DNA of 64,000 bases from contig JBEAMJ010000097.1 in NCBI GenBank assembly GCA_041166025.1, positions 1-64,000 of the forward strand, in the 5' to 3' direction. The position numbers and the translations under genes are program-made. This DNA comes from UBA7672 sp041166025. GTDB taxonomy: Bacteria > Pseudomonadota > Alphaproteobacteria > Caulobacterales > Hyphomonadaceae. The notes under the pieces were generated by a model that worked only from the letters and a program-made list of their open reading frames with translations, searched no databases and was not told the DNA's origin. Positions 1 to 8,525 of this stretch are shown one piece after another (the stretch's first letter is position 1; the number at the start of each line of letters is the position of its first letter).

Positions 1-755
1 AGGCGCGCGAAGCCGGCATCGAACACTTCGTATTCGTGACCGGCCGGGGCAAGCAGGCGATCGAGGACTATTTCGACAAGGCCTACGAGCTGGAGGCCAC
101 GCTGGAAGCCAAGAAGAAGGATGCGATCCTGGCCGAGGTGCAGGCCGCCTCCCTTCCCCCCGGCGCCTCGAGCTTCACACGCCAGCAGGCAGCGCTCGGT
201 CTCGGACATGCCGTGCTCTGCGCGCGCGATATCGTGGGCGAGGAGCCTTTCGCCGTTCTGCTTCCCGACGTGATCGTCAAGGGTCAGGGCGGTTCGTGCC
301 TCAAGCAGATGGTCGATGCCTACAACGAGGTCGGCGGCAACATCATCGCGGTCGACGAAGTGCCCCAGGAACGCGTCAACCAGTATGGCGTGATCGATCC
401 TGTCACCGCCGGCGACGCAGGCCCCCTGGTAAAGATGAAAGGCATGGTCGAGAAACCGCCGATCGACAAGGCGCCGTCGCGCCTCAAGATCACGGGCCGC
501 TACATCCTGCAGCCCGAAGTGTTTGACCTTCTCGCCACGCAGACGGCGGGCGCCGGCGGTGAAATCCAGCTGACCGACGCCATGCAGCGCCTGATGGGCA
601 GCCAGGACTTTCACGCCTTCAAGTACGCCGGACAGGATTACGATTGCGGCGACAAGCTGCTCTATCTGGAAGCCTTCGCGGCCATGGCGCTCGCTCACCC
701 GGAGCTCGGCGCGAAGGCGCGGGCAGTGCTCGAAGCGACGCTGAAGAAGGCCTGA
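1..755 (+). CDS. galU: UTP--glucose-1-phosphate uridylyltransferase, 3' part
   Basis: Makes UDP-glucose from UTP and glucose-1-phosphate in the cytoplasm, feeding envelope polysaccharide synthesis. The reading frame is open to the window edge (from base 3), so the N-terminus is cut off. About 250 residues remain, against roughly 290-300 in the family. Visible family motifs are VTGRGKQAIEDYFD, the nucleotide-binding stretch VLLPDVIV, KGMVEKPP, GRYILQPEVFDLL, GGEIQLTDAM and the C-terminal YDCGDKLLYLEAF. A GTG at 36 lies inside conserved sequence and is not the start. The assignment is secure; only the missing start is unknown. Confidence 0.93.
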   Translation, partial: AREAGIEHFVFVTGRGKQAIEDYFDKAYELEATLEAKKKDAILAEVQAASLPPGASSFTRQQAALGLGHAVLCARDIVGEEPFAVLLPDVIVKGQGGSCLKQMVDAYNEVGGNIIAVDEVPQERVNQYGVIDPVTAGDAGPLVKMKGMVEKPPIDKAPSRLKITGRYILQPEVFDLLATQTAGAGGEIQLTDAMQRLMGSQDFHAFKYAGQDYDCGDKLLYLEAFAAMALAHPELGAKARAVLEATLKKA

Positions 756-766
756 TCCGGAACCCG

Positions 767-1159
767 TCAGAACGGCTCGAAACAGTCGTAGTTGCGCTGG
801 CGAATGATCAGTCCGTCCTCGTACTCGATCACCTGGCAGATGCGCGCCCGCATCGCTTCGCCCACGCGCACGGTGCCGACAGGCGTGCGTGGATAACCCG
901 TCCAAGTGTATTCCAGCACCACCCGGTCGCCCAGCTCAGTGACGGTGTGGATATCGTAGATCTGCCGCTCCATCAGACGGGAGCCGCGCTCGGCCCCTTC
1001 GAGAATGGCGTCAAGATCACGCTGGGCGCCGTGTGGCACGAGACGGTTTGGAAACGCGTACTGGACCGCGTCGGGATGGTAAAAGGCGGCGAGATCTTCG
1101 CCCACGGCGCCGCCCTCGATGGCCGCGATATAGGCCCGCGCCTTGCGTTCGAGCGACAT
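767..1159 (-). CDS. SnoaL-like / NTF2-fold protein
   Basis: A 130-residue cytoplasmic protein with the pattern of small NTF2-fold (SnoaL/ketosteroid-isomerase-like) domains: an N-terminal helix, FYHPDAVQYAFPN, then beta strands ending in QVIEYEDGLIIRQRNYD. Members of this fold bind small hydrophobic ligands or act as isomerases, and no specific reaction can be assigned here. The start is ATG at 1159 with GGAGG a few bases upstream. It is convergent with galU, with 11 bases between the stops. Confidence 0.75.
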   Translation of the reverse strand: MSLERKARAYIAAIEGGAVGEDLAAFYHPDAVQYAFPNRLVPHGAQRDLDAILEGAERGSRLMERQIYDIHTVTELGDRVVLEYTWTGYPRTPVGTVRVGEAMRARICQVIEYEDGLIIRQRNYDCFEPF

Positions 1160-1184
1160 CGTTACCTCCGCATCGGAGGATCAT

Positions 1185-1520
1185 CTAGAGCACCAACTGG
1201 GTCTGCGTCACAAGTGCGACGGTCTTTCCCGCTTCGGTGGCGATGCGCGTCTGCCCGATCGAGGTCCGCCGGCCGATGTGGAGCGGCGTCGCCACCGCAA
1301 TCACCGTCCTCCCTTGCCGTGCAGGGCCGATGAAATTCGTCCTGCTTTCAGGGGTTGTCGTGCCGGCCGCGCCCTCAGGCAGATGCATCGCAGCGCCCGG
1401 CGTGCCGGCCCGCGACGCCATCACACCGCCACGCAGCGTGTGTGCGGGGTTGCACGGCTCAGTCCGCACAAGCAGCCGAGCCTCGGTCAAATCGACCCGG
1501 ATGCCCAGGAACCCCTGCTG
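1185..1520 (-). pseudogene. Decayed PaaI-type hotdog thioesterase
   Basis: The last 50 or so codons match PaaI-family acyl-CoA thioesterases well: LPEGAAGTTTPESRTNF, then TPLHIGRRTSIGQTRI and ALVTQTQLVL. Family-like sequence (QGFLGIRVDLTEARLL, then CNPAHTLRGGV) continues upstream of the only plausible start, a TTG at 1490. It stops at an in-frame TGA near 1548, where a further 20-30 residues would be expected. The segment after GGV is short and scrambled, and the usual acidic active-site helix (ADTAG-like) reads SRAGTPG. About 101 residues are translatable, against roughly 130-150 in the family. Read as a degraded gene. A short divergent functional protein is possible but less likely. Confidence 0.55.
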
Positions 1521-1612
1521 ACGGGATGTTTTTGCGGATGTGTTCGCTCACGTCAGCCGACCTGGGCCGCGCGCGGCGCCGTCAGAATTGCCTGTCAGAT
1601 CGCTCCGGAGGC

Positions 1613-2572
1613 TTATCTCTGGAGCGGATGCAATCGACGCTGATGCTCGATGGCGGCCGCGCGGGAGGCAAAGATTTTGGACGGCTCGTTCCCGTTGCAA
1701 ACGGCTCCGAGGATATCCTGCCCCAGCGGCCAGTCATCAGCCGTGCGCTGGGGCCATGCCGCGCCGTCGGCAAACCCCGCCTCCAAAGACTTGGTGAAGG
1801 AGACAAAGCCTGTCTGCGCGAGGGTGCGCTGTGCGCAATCGGCCTCGATCGTGCGAAGCGCGAAGACAGAGTACTTCCACTGCGGTTCGGGCGGCGGCGG
1901 GGTGTCATCGCCCAGCGCATCGAACACCTGGACAGTGACTTTTCCGTTCCCGCGTGTGAGGCGCGACCAGTCGATGAAGGACATGTTCCCCGTCTTCGCG
2001 TCCGTCCTCACCGGGGCAAATCGCGCAACGGCCGACGCCGCTGGCGGCGCAGGCCCGCGAACCGGACCCGATTGCGCAGCAGGCTTTGCCGCAAGGCGGA
2101 CCTTGGCATCCGCCATCGCCTGTGCGGTGGTGAACCCCTTTCTCGCCTTGAACTTCGGATCGCAAACGACGGGCGCGACCCTCGCCTGCCAGCCATGCGG
2201 GCCGTAGAATGATCCCTGCGTGAAGGGTTCTGGCCCGGACGCGCTCAACACCTTGCCCGTTTCGTCAATGTCGCGCAGCCCCAGCATGCCGCCCACGCTT
2301 GCGCTCCAGGTGCACGACAGCTTCTCCCGGGTGATGGTTCCATTGAGCGGCATGCGGGGACCCGACATGTAGACCTGCAGAACATCGACTTCGAACGCGT
2401 CACCGTCGCGCTTGATGCTGCCTGCGTCCCAATAGACCGGGCTCGAACCTGGGTCAGCCACGTATTGATAGGACACCTGCGCCGTCGAAGGCGCCGCCAT
2501 GGCTCCAGCCAGAGCAAGACATGCCGTCAGGATCACGATGCGAATGGAAAGCCCTCCGACAACCCGTTGCAC
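1613..2572 (-). CDS. Secreted protein with two surface-adhesin-E-like repeats
   Basis: 319 residues with a clear signal peptide (IRIVILTACLALAGAMA, cleavage likely near residue 25-31), so periplasmic or exported. Two halves resemble each other: residues about 34-140 (YWDAGSIKRDGDAFEVDVLQ, then SCTWS) and about 205-290 (IDWSRLTRGNGKVTVQVFD, then ADCAQ). They are separated by a Pro/Ala-rich linker. The pattern of a start strand, a charged turn, a long strand and a Cys-containing helix resembles the surface-adhesin-E-like fold. No enzymatic motif is visible, and the function is unknown. Confidence 0.6.
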   Translation of the reverse strand: MQRVVGGLSIRIVILTACLALAGAMAAPSTAQVSYQYVADPGSSPVYWDAGSIKRDGDAFEVDVLQVYMSGPRMPLNGTITREKLSCTWSASVGGMLGLRDIDETGKVLSASGPEPFTQGSFYGPHGWQARVAPVVCDPKFKARKGFTTAQAMADAKVRLAAKPAAQSGPVRGPAPPAASAVARFAPVRTDAKTGNMSFIDWSRLTRGNGKVTVQVFDALGDDTPPPPEPQWKYSVFALRTIEADCAQRTLAQTGFVSFTKSLEAGFADGAAWPQRTADDWPLGQDILGAVCNGNEPSKIFASRAAAIEHQRRLHPLQR

Positions 2573-2619
2573 GTTAGCGTTGACGACGACCGCACGGAAG
2601 CGTCTCTGCGGGCCCGCGA

Positions 2620-3633
2620 TCAGCAGGCAGCCGCGAACGCCTCCACGGCGGCGACATGACGTTCGATTGTCGCGGGGTCGAGGAACGATCCCATGAACGA
2701 GTTTTTCGCCAGCGTGATGATATCGGCCCGCGACAGACCAACGGCTTGCGCGGTGCGAAGATAGTTGTCCCCGACATAGCCGCCAAAATAGGCGGGGTCG
2801 TCCGAATTGCAGGTCGCCCTGAGGCCGAGAGCCAGCATCTGCTTCATCGGGTGATCCCTGAGGTCATGGATGACGCACAGCTTGAGATTCGAGAGGGGAC
2901 ACACCGTCAACGTCATGCCCTCCTCCACCAGCCGCCGCGTCAGCGCCGGATCTTCCAGCGCCCGATTGCCGTGATCGATCCGGTCGACGCGGAGAATATC
3001 GAGCGCTTCGTGCACATAGGCCGGCGGCCCCTCCTCGCCCGCATGCGCGCAGACCTTCAACCCGCGTTCCTTCGCGGCCTTGAAGACGCGCGCAAACTTT
3101 GAGGGGGGATGGCCCTTTTCGGACGAGTCGAGCCCCACGCCCGTGATGTGATCGAGCCAGGGCTCCGCCGCCTTGAGGGTCCTGAAGGATGACTCTTCGT
3201 CGAGATGGCGGAGGAAACACATGATCAGCTTCGAGGTGATCCCGAACCGGGTTTCCGCCTCCCTCATGCCGGCAAGCAAGCCCTGGATCGCGACCGAGAA
3301 GGGCAGACCCCGGCCAGTATGCGTTTCCGGATCGAAGAAGATTTCGGCATGAACGCCGCCGTCCGCATGAAGGCGCGCGAAATAAGCGAGCGCCAGTTCA
3401 CGAAAATCCTCCTCCGTCTGCAGGACGTTCGCGCCCTGATAGTAGATGTCCAGAAAATCCTGGAGGTTGGAGAAGGCATAGGCCGCTCTCACCTCCTCCA
3501 CGCTCCGGAACGGGATGTCGATCCTGTTGCGCCGGCCGAGAGCGAACATCAGCTCCGGTTCCAGCGAGCCTTCGATGTGCAAGTGCAGCTCTGCCTTGGG
3601 AATGCCGCGAATGAAGGCTTCGGATGGGGACAT
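2620..3633 (-). CDS. Adenine deaminase (adenosine deaminase superfamily)
   Basis: Converts adenine to hypoxanthine and ammonia in purine salvage. The 337-residue cytoplasmic zinc enzyme has the metal-binding HLH at 17-19, HAGEEGPP at 197-204 with its metal His and catalytic Glu, DHG at 220-222 and SDDP at 277-280. The segments YAFSNLQDFLDIYYQGANVL, FFDPETHT and GLDSSEKGHPPSKF are typical of the bacterial and fungal adenine-deaminase branch, not of true adenosine deaminases. Length is normal. Adenosine as substrate is the alternative, less likely from these motifs. Confidence 0.88.
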   Translation of the reverse strand: MSPSEAFIRGIPKAELHLHIEGSLEPELMFALGRRNRIDIPFRSVEEVRAAYAFSNLQDFLDIYYQGANVLQTEEDFRELALAYFARLHADGGVHAEIFFDPETHTGRGLPFSVAIQGLLAGMREAETRFGITSKLIMCFLRHLDEESSFRTLKAAEPWLDHITGVGLDSSEKGHPPSKFARVFKAAKERGLKVCAHAGEEGPPAYVHEALDILRVDRIDHGNRALEDPALTRRLVEEGMTLTVCPLSNLKLCVIHDLRDHPMKQMLALGLRATCNSDDPAYFGGYVGDNYLRTAQAVGLSRADIITLAKNSFMGSFLDPATIERHVAAVEAFAAAC

Positions 3634-3713
3634 GGGCTCGCTCCCGGTCGGGTCGGCACACTAGCAGGCGCGCTGCCGGATACGCAAAAGGCGCGAAAAG
3701 CCAGGAAGATCGC

Positions 3714-4235
3714 ATGCTGCATCTCTGCCGCCTTGCCTCAGCCGTTCTCGCGACTGGCGTGGCGGCCTGCGCAACGCCGGCTCTCCGCGCGCCGTCCGAA
3801 AGGGACATCGACTTCGTGCGGGGCTGCTGGGTTCAGAAGTCGCCAACCGGGGAAACGACCGAAGCTTTCCTGCGCCTCCTGCCAAATGGCGAGGCGCTTG
3901 CCGGGCAGGTCGCCGACGTCAGCACGGGCGACTGGATCACGATTGCAACCTTTGCCTTCGCACGCGCCGGCGACAGCCTGACCTTCGATGCGCGCGACAT
4001 GCCTGAGCAGGCGCCGCATACGCGCACCGACCCCTCACGCCTTGCCGCCAGTTTCGACTGGGCGCGCGCGAAACGGGCCGGCAAGCTTGCAGCGTTCGCC
4101 GGCCCTCCCCCTTCGCGCAACTTCCTCTTCGTCGAGGGCGGCAATGACCGGCTCTCGATCTGGGCCGTCAGCGCCGAGCCCGCCTCAACGCTGATCTTCA
4201 CCCTGTTCGAGGGTGAACGCGACGGCTGCGACTGA
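3714..4235 (+). CDS. Putative lipoprotein of unknown function
   Basis: 173 residues. The ATG at 3714 is chosen over an upstream in-frame start at 3624 because it places a lipoprotein signal at the N-terminus (LCRLASAVLATGVAAC, lipid-modified Cys near residue 19). The mature part begins FVRGCWVQKSPTGETTEAF, a pattern seen in small DUF6265-like proteins, and ends with DGCD. No catalytic motif was recognised. It is divergent from the adenine deaminase gene, with about 80 bases between the starts. Confidence 0.6.
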   Translation: MLHLCRLASAVLATGVAACATPALRAPSERDIDFVRGCWVQKSPTGETTEAFLRLLPNGEALAGQVADVSTGDWITIATFAFARAGDSLTFDARDMPEQAPHTRTDPSRLAASFDWARAKRAGKLAAFAGPPPSRNFLFVEGGNDRLSIWAVSAEPASTLIFTLFEGERDGCD

Positions 4236-4262
4236 TCCGGTCCCATTGCCGCCCCCCTTGCC

Positions 4263-4526
4263 TCACGGCCCATGGGGCAGCGCGGCGAGATGGCTTTCCC
4301 GCGTTAGCGTCTCGCCGAAATTCCTGAGCTGGCCGGTGATGGCCAGGTCGTTCGCGCTCGCCAGATTGAGCCTCGGCGGCCTACCCGGCCACGCGGTGGT
4401 TATTGCCGAAACGAGGGATCCCTCGATCGGCGCATCGATGCGGCGGAGGGTTTCGCTGGCCGCGACATGCGTCTGGGCCTGCCCACCGCCAAGGTTGGGA
4501 CGCACAAGGTCCGATGTGGCGTTCAT
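4263..4526 (-). CDS. Possible small hypothetical protein
   Basis: An 87-residue reading frame starting at ATG 4526, with an alternative start further upstream near 4631. It lies in a stretch (4236-4669) otherwise without a recognisable gene. Composition is protein-like and third-position GC is high but a little lower than in neighbouring genes. No known motif, weak ribosome binding site, and no operon context. It may be real or may be non-coding; nothing else was seen in this gap. Confidence 0.28.
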   Translation of the reverse strand: MNATSDLVRPNLGGGQAQTHVAASETLRRIDAPIEGSLVSAITTAWPGRPPRLNLASANDLAITGQLRNFGETLTRESHLAALPHGP

Positions 4527-4669
4527 CGACGTATTCTCGACGCGGCGAGGAGCCGTGCGGCGCGCGGAGGTCTGGAACCGGCCGATTTGCGTGACGCCAA
4601 TGGCTGATTTGCCGCGAAGCTGTCTCAACAACAGGCGTCGGGGATTGACCGGATTGCGGTCGGCTTGCG

Positions 4670-5260
4670 TCAGTTACCGCCTGCCTCGCTGACCGGCTGC
4701 GTTAGGTCGAACTCGACGCGGAAGAACCGCTGCGGCCGCTTCAGCTCATAAGCAAACACCGTCCCGGTCAGCTCGATCGCCCACACATTCGCGACGGAGG
4801 CTGGATTGCCCTTGGTCTCGAACAACGACCTGGAGAACGCATCGGCCGGAAATTCCTGCCGTTCGGCCGTGCCGCCGCTGGCGGTGTCGCCGCCGTACTG
4901 CGAAAGTTCATCCTCCACGCCATCTGCATGCCGGTGATCATGCTTGAGCCGCAGACCGTCTGCCGTCCGCGTGACGATCCAGGTTCGCGACTTGTCCTCG
5001 CCCACCTGGAAAGGAATGCGCACTTCCTGCGGCGAGCAGTCCCGCACATGCATCTGAAGGCGCTGGTTCGCCATGTCAGCGTCGACGGCATCGCTCGACA
5101 CCAGCTTGCCCTCGAACTTCATCCCGCAAAGGTCGGCAAGATGGCCGATGAACAGGTCAGCCGCGGCGGGCGGTGGCGGCGCCTCCGCAACCGGCGCGAG
5201 TACAGTCGCAGGCGAGCAGGACGCACAAGCGATGGCGAGGGTAAGGAGCACGTGTTTCAT
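4670..5260 (-). CDS. Putative lipoprotein of unknown function
   Basis: 196 residues from the ATG at 5260, which gives a lipoprotein signal (MKHVLLTLAIACASC). Longer in-frame starts would place about 106 non-conserved residues before the signal. The mature part has a Pro/Ala linker, then FIGHLADLCGMKFEGKLVSS and a strand-rich C-terminus (RPQRFFRVEFDLTQPV). Probably anchored in the envelope. No domain was recognised and the function is unknown. Divergent from the kinase gene that starts at 5327. Confidence 0.65.
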   Translation of the reverse strand: MKHVLLTLAIACASCSPATVLAPVAEAPPPPAAADLFIGHLADLCGMKFEGKLVSSDAVDADMANQRLQMHVRDCSPQEVRIPFQVGEDKSRTWIVTRTADGLRLKHDHRHADGVEDELSQYGGDTASGGTAERQEFPADAFSRSLFETKGNPASVANVWAIELTGTVFAYELKRPQRFFRVEFDLTQPVSEAGGN

Positions 5261-5326
5261 CCGGGGAGGTTGCAATGAACAAGCGGCTCGCGCCAGATGC
5301 CTGCTGATGACCACAGGTGGAGCCCC

Positions 5327-5686
5327 ATGTTCAGCATCGCCCAGCGCGTGAAGAGCTTCGGCCACGCCCTTCGCGGCCTTGGCTTTGTTCTGCGGACCCA
5401 GCACAACGCCTGGATTCACCTGGCCCTGACCACAGTCGTTGTCATCGCTGGCCTCTGGCTTGGCATCGAGGCGTCCGACTGGCGCTGGATTGTGCTCGCC
5501 ATCGCTCTTGTCTGGATTGCGGAAATCGCGAATACGGCGTTCGAGCATCTGTGCGACGTGGTGCAGCCGGACCTTCACCCTTCCGTCAAAGCCACCAAGG
5601 ATATTGCCGCGGGCGCAGTGCTGGCGGCAGCCATAGCCGCCGCTGTCATCGGCCTACTGGTCTTCCTGCCCTATCTCTCAAGCTGA
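5327..5686 (+). CDS. dgkA: Diacylglycerol kinase family protein
   Basis: A 119-residue integral membrane kinase of the DgkA/undecaprenol-kinase family, which phosphorylates a lipid alcohol with ATP at the inner membrane. It has the small-kinase layout: an N-terminal amphipathic helix (SFGHALRGLGFVLRTQHN), three hydrophobic helices, the conserved EIANTAFEHLCDVV segment and the KATKDIAAGAVLAA segment that build the active site. ATG 5327 is preferred to 5297 because it begins the conserved helix. The branch resembles Gram-positive-type short enzymes, so the lipid substrate (diacylglycerol or undecaprenol) is uncertain. Confidence 0.82.
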   Translation: MFSIAQRVKSFGHALRGLGFVLRTQHNAWIHLALTTVVVIAGLWLGIEASDWRWIVLAIALVWIAEIANTAFEHLCDVVQPDLHPSVKATKDIAAGAVLAAAIAAAVIGLLVFLPYLSS

Positions 5687-5701
5687 TCGAAGGAGCCGCG
5701 C

Positions 5702-6640
5702 ATGCCCATCCGCACCCGCATCACCGACAGGCTTGGCATCGAGAAGCCGATCATCCAGGCCGCCATGGGCTGGATCGCCCGTGCGCAGCTGTCGTCCGCC
5801 GTCTCCAATGCGGGCGGCATGGGCATCATCGAAACCTCCTCCGGCGAGCTTGATGCGGTGAAGCAGGAGATCGTGAAGATGCGCGATCTCACGGACAAGC
5901 CGTTCGGCGTCAACGTCGCACAGGCCTTCGTGCGCGATCCTGGCATCGTGCAGTTCGTGATCGATCAGGGCGTGAAGTTTGTCACCACCTCGGCAGGCGA
6001 TCCGATGAAGTATACGGCGCTGCTCAAGGGCGCAGGTCTCACCGTCTTCCACGTCGTCCCAAACCTTGCCGGCGCGCTCAGGGCCGTCGAGGCTGGCGTC
6101 GATGGCCTCATCGTCGAAGGCGGCGAAGGCGGCGGCTTCAAGAACCCCAAGGACGTCGCCTCGATGGTGCTGATCCCGCTGGTCTGCGAGCGCGTGAAGA
6201 TTCCTGTGGTCGCCGCCGGCGGCATCATGGACGGGCGCACGATGGCCGCTGCCTTTGCGCTCGGCGCAGAAGGCGTGCTGATGGGCACGCGGATTCTGTC
6301 TTCCGCAGAGAGCCCCGTCCACCACAACTGGAAGGATGCAATCGTCAACGCCGAAGCAACCGACACGGTCTTTCTCAACCGCAAGGGACCGGGCCCCGCC
6401 CTGCGCGCGCTCCGGACCGAGCGCACGACGCGGCTGGAGGCGGAAGGCTCGCCCAACATCTTCGGCGAGTTCGCGCGCACGCAGGACGTCTACTTCAAGG
6501 GCGACCTCGAAGCCGGCATCGCCCTCACCGGGCAGGTCGCCGGCCGCATCTCGGAAGTAAAGCCGGTCAGGCAGATCTTCGAGGAGACGATGACGGAGTT
6601 CGAAGAGACCCTTGCCCGCATGAACGCTGTGGCGCGCTGA
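5702..6640 (+). CDS. Nitronate monooxygenase / 2-nitropropane dioxygenase family
   Basis: A 312-residue FMN-dependent TIM-barrel protein. Members oxidise alkyl nitronates such as propionate-3-nitronate, and some act as enoyl reductases. Signature segments are KPIIQAAMGW at the N-terminus, SNAGGMGIIE, GVNVA, FVTTSAGDP, the FMN-binding EGGEGGGF, IPVVAAGGIMDG and ALGAEGVLMGTR. The start is ATG 5702 with GAAGGAG upstream, 15 bases after the kinase stop, so the two genes are probably co-transcribed. The physiological substrate cannot be told from sequence. Confidence 0.88.
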   Translation: MPIRTRITDRLGIEKPIIQAAMGWIARAQLSSAVSNAGGMGIIETSSGELDAVKQEIVKMRDLTDKPFGVNVAQAFVRDPGIVQFVIDQGVKFVTTSAGDPMKYTALLKGAGLTVFHVVPNLAGALRAVEAGVDGLIVEGGEGGGFKNPKDVASMVLIPLVCERVKIPVVAAGGIMDGRTMAAAFALGAEGVLMGTRILSSAESPVHHNWKDAIVNAEATDTVFLNRKGPGPALRALRTERTTRLEAEGSPNIFGEFARTQDVYFKGDLEAGIALTGQVAGRISEVKPVRQIFEETMTEFEETLARMNAVAR

Positions 6641-6679
6641 CGCTTGCGCGCCAATGCGCCCCCGCGCATATAGCCGGGC

Positions 6680-8083
6680 ATGACCACCGCCCGTACGCTT
6701 TACGACAAGATCTGGGACGCGCACGTCGTCGCCACCGACAAGGCCTCAGGCGAGAGCCTGCTCTATATCGATCTGCATCTCATCCATGAGGTGACGACGC
6801 CGCAGGCCTTTGCCGGGCTCAATGCGAACGGGCGCCGCGTGCGCCGGCCCGACCTCACGCTGGCCGTCGCGGACCACAACACGCCGACTGAAGGCCAGTC
6901 GATGGGAATGGCAGGGGTGAAAGACCCCGAAGCGCGCGAGCAACTGGAGACCCTTGCCCGCAATGTGAAACAGCACGGCATCCAGTTCTTCCCGATGGGT
7001 GACATCCGCAACGGCATCGTCCACGTCGTCGGTCCCGAACAGGGCCGCACCCAGCCAGGCCTCACCATCGTCTGCGGCGACAGCCATACGTCCACACACG
7101 GCGCGTTTGGCGCCCTCGCCCATGGTATCGGTACATCGGAAGTCGAGCATGTCCTGGCCACGCAGACATTGCGCGCGCGGAAAATGAAGAACATGGCCGT
7201 CCGCGTCGAAGGCGACTTCCGGCCCGGCGTCGGCGCGAAGGATCTCGCGCTGCATCTCATCTCCATCATCGGCACGAATGGCGGCGCCGGCCATGTGATC
7301 GAATACATGGGCTCCGCGATCCGCTCACTCTCGATGGAAGGGCGAATGACGCTCTGCAACCTCTCCATCGAAGGCGGCGCCCGCGCCGGGCTCGTGGCCC
7401 CAGACGACAAGACATTCGACTACATGAAGGGCCGACCCGCCGCGCCGAAGGGCGGACAGTGGGAGGTCGCGCTCAGTCACTGGACGACACTTGTCTCGGA
7501 TGAGGGCGCGCACTGGGATGCGATCGTCGACATCGCCGCCGAGGACGTCGCGCCGACCATTACCTGGGGCACCAGCCCGGAACAGGCAGCGCCCATCACC
7601 GCCCGCGCGCCGATCCCGTCAGAGATCATCGACCCGGTGAAACGCGAAGCGGCTGAGCGCGCCCTTGCCTATATGGGCCTGGAGCCGGGTCAGAAGCTCG
7701 AAGGCCTGAAGATCGACCGTGTCTTCATCGGCTCGTGCACCAACTCCCGCATCGAGGACCTGCGTGCGGCGGCGGAGATCGCTCGCGGACAGCGCGTCGC
7801 CGCCGGCGTGCGCGCCATGGTCGTGCCCGGCTCCGGTCTCATCCGCGCGCAGGCCGAGGAGGAAGGCCTGGACACGGTCTTCCGAAATGCCGGCTTCGAA
7901 TGGCGCGAGCCCGGCTGCTCGATGTGCCTTGGCATGAACCCCGACATTCTGAAGCCCGGCGAGCGCTGCGCCTCCACCTCCAACCGCAATTTCGAAGGCC
8001 GCCAGGGCCGCGGCGGCCGCACCCACCTGATGAGCCCCGTGCTTGCAGCCAAGGCTGCGATCGCGGGTGCGATCACCCCGTAA
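6680..8083 (+). CDS. leuC: 3-isopropylmalate dehydratase large subunit
   Basis: With LeuD it isomerises 2-isopropylmalate to 3-isopropylmalate in leucine biosynthesis. 467 residues, full length. It starts TARTLYDKIWDAHVV and has YIDLHLIHEVTTPQAF, DHNTPT and GDSHTSTHGAFGALAHGIGTSE. The 4Fe-4S cluster cysteines are C353 (GSCTNSR), C413 and C416 (GCSMCLGMN). It ends with the family's SNRNFEGRQG, GGRTHLMSP and AAKAAIAG. Its partner leuD is not adjacent but lies about 10 kb away on the minus strand. Confidence 0.97.
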   Translation: MTTARTLYDKIWDAHVVATDKASGESLLYIDLHLIHEVTTPQAFAGLNANGRRVRRPDLTLAVADHNTPTEGQSMGMAGVKDPEAREQLETLARNVKQHGIQFFPMGDIRNGIVHVVGPEQGRTQPGLTIVCGDSHTSTHGAFGALAHGIGTSEVEHVLATQTLRARKMKNMAVRVEGDFRPGVGAKDLALHLISIIGTNGGAGHVIEYMGSAIRSLSMEGRMTLCNLSIEGGARAGLVAPDDKTFDYMKGRPAAPKGGQWEVALSHWTTLVSDEGAHWDAIVDIAAEDVAPTITWGTSPEQAAPITARAPIPSEIIDPVKREAAERALAYMGLEPGQKLEGLKIDRVFIGSCTNSRIEDLRAAAEIARGQRVAAGVRAMVVPGSGLIRAQAEEEGLDTVFRNAGFEWREPGCSMCLGMNPDILKPGERCASTSNRNFEGRQGRGGRTHLMSPVLAAKAAIAGAITP

Positions 8084-8525
8084 CACAGGCCATCCTCCCC
8101 ATCGCCGGAGGCTGCCTTTCCAGTGTGGTGCGCACCAGCGTCAGACGTGCGGCGATGGTCATCGGCCAGGGATCGTGCTGCGAGTGTCAGTCCCGGGCCG
8201 CGGGGCCGGCGAGCGTGAGCCTGGTTTTTCCGGCGGATCAGCTTGCGAAAATCGTTTCGAGGGCGGACTCGGAAAACTGCACGACCGGCAGCGTCTGCGC
8301 CGCGTGCGGCGCGCCGGTCACGCGCATGTCGGAGGCGCATCCCGAACCTGTGCGCCTCCGCGCCAGCCGCCACCGGTCTCCGGCCGGGCTCCACACCAGG
8401 TTAACGTCCCATGCGCGCGAGGGTTAACGAACGCTGCGGCGGATTGCACCACACAAGCGAAACTGCCATGATCCTGCCCTACTTCGCGGGCTTCTGCCGG
8501 GGGGCGGGACGGCAGTGGGAGACTC
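8084..8525 (+). other. Intergenic stretch, no gene supported
   Basis: 442 bases between leuC and the first 3D-domain gene. Reading frames here have no recognisable protein features. Two TTAAC half-sites (8401-8405 and 8424-8428) precede the downstream gene. They resemble CtrA half-sites, but their spacing (19 bases between the TTAA cores) does not fit the TTAA-N7-TTAA rule. Confidence 0.5.
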
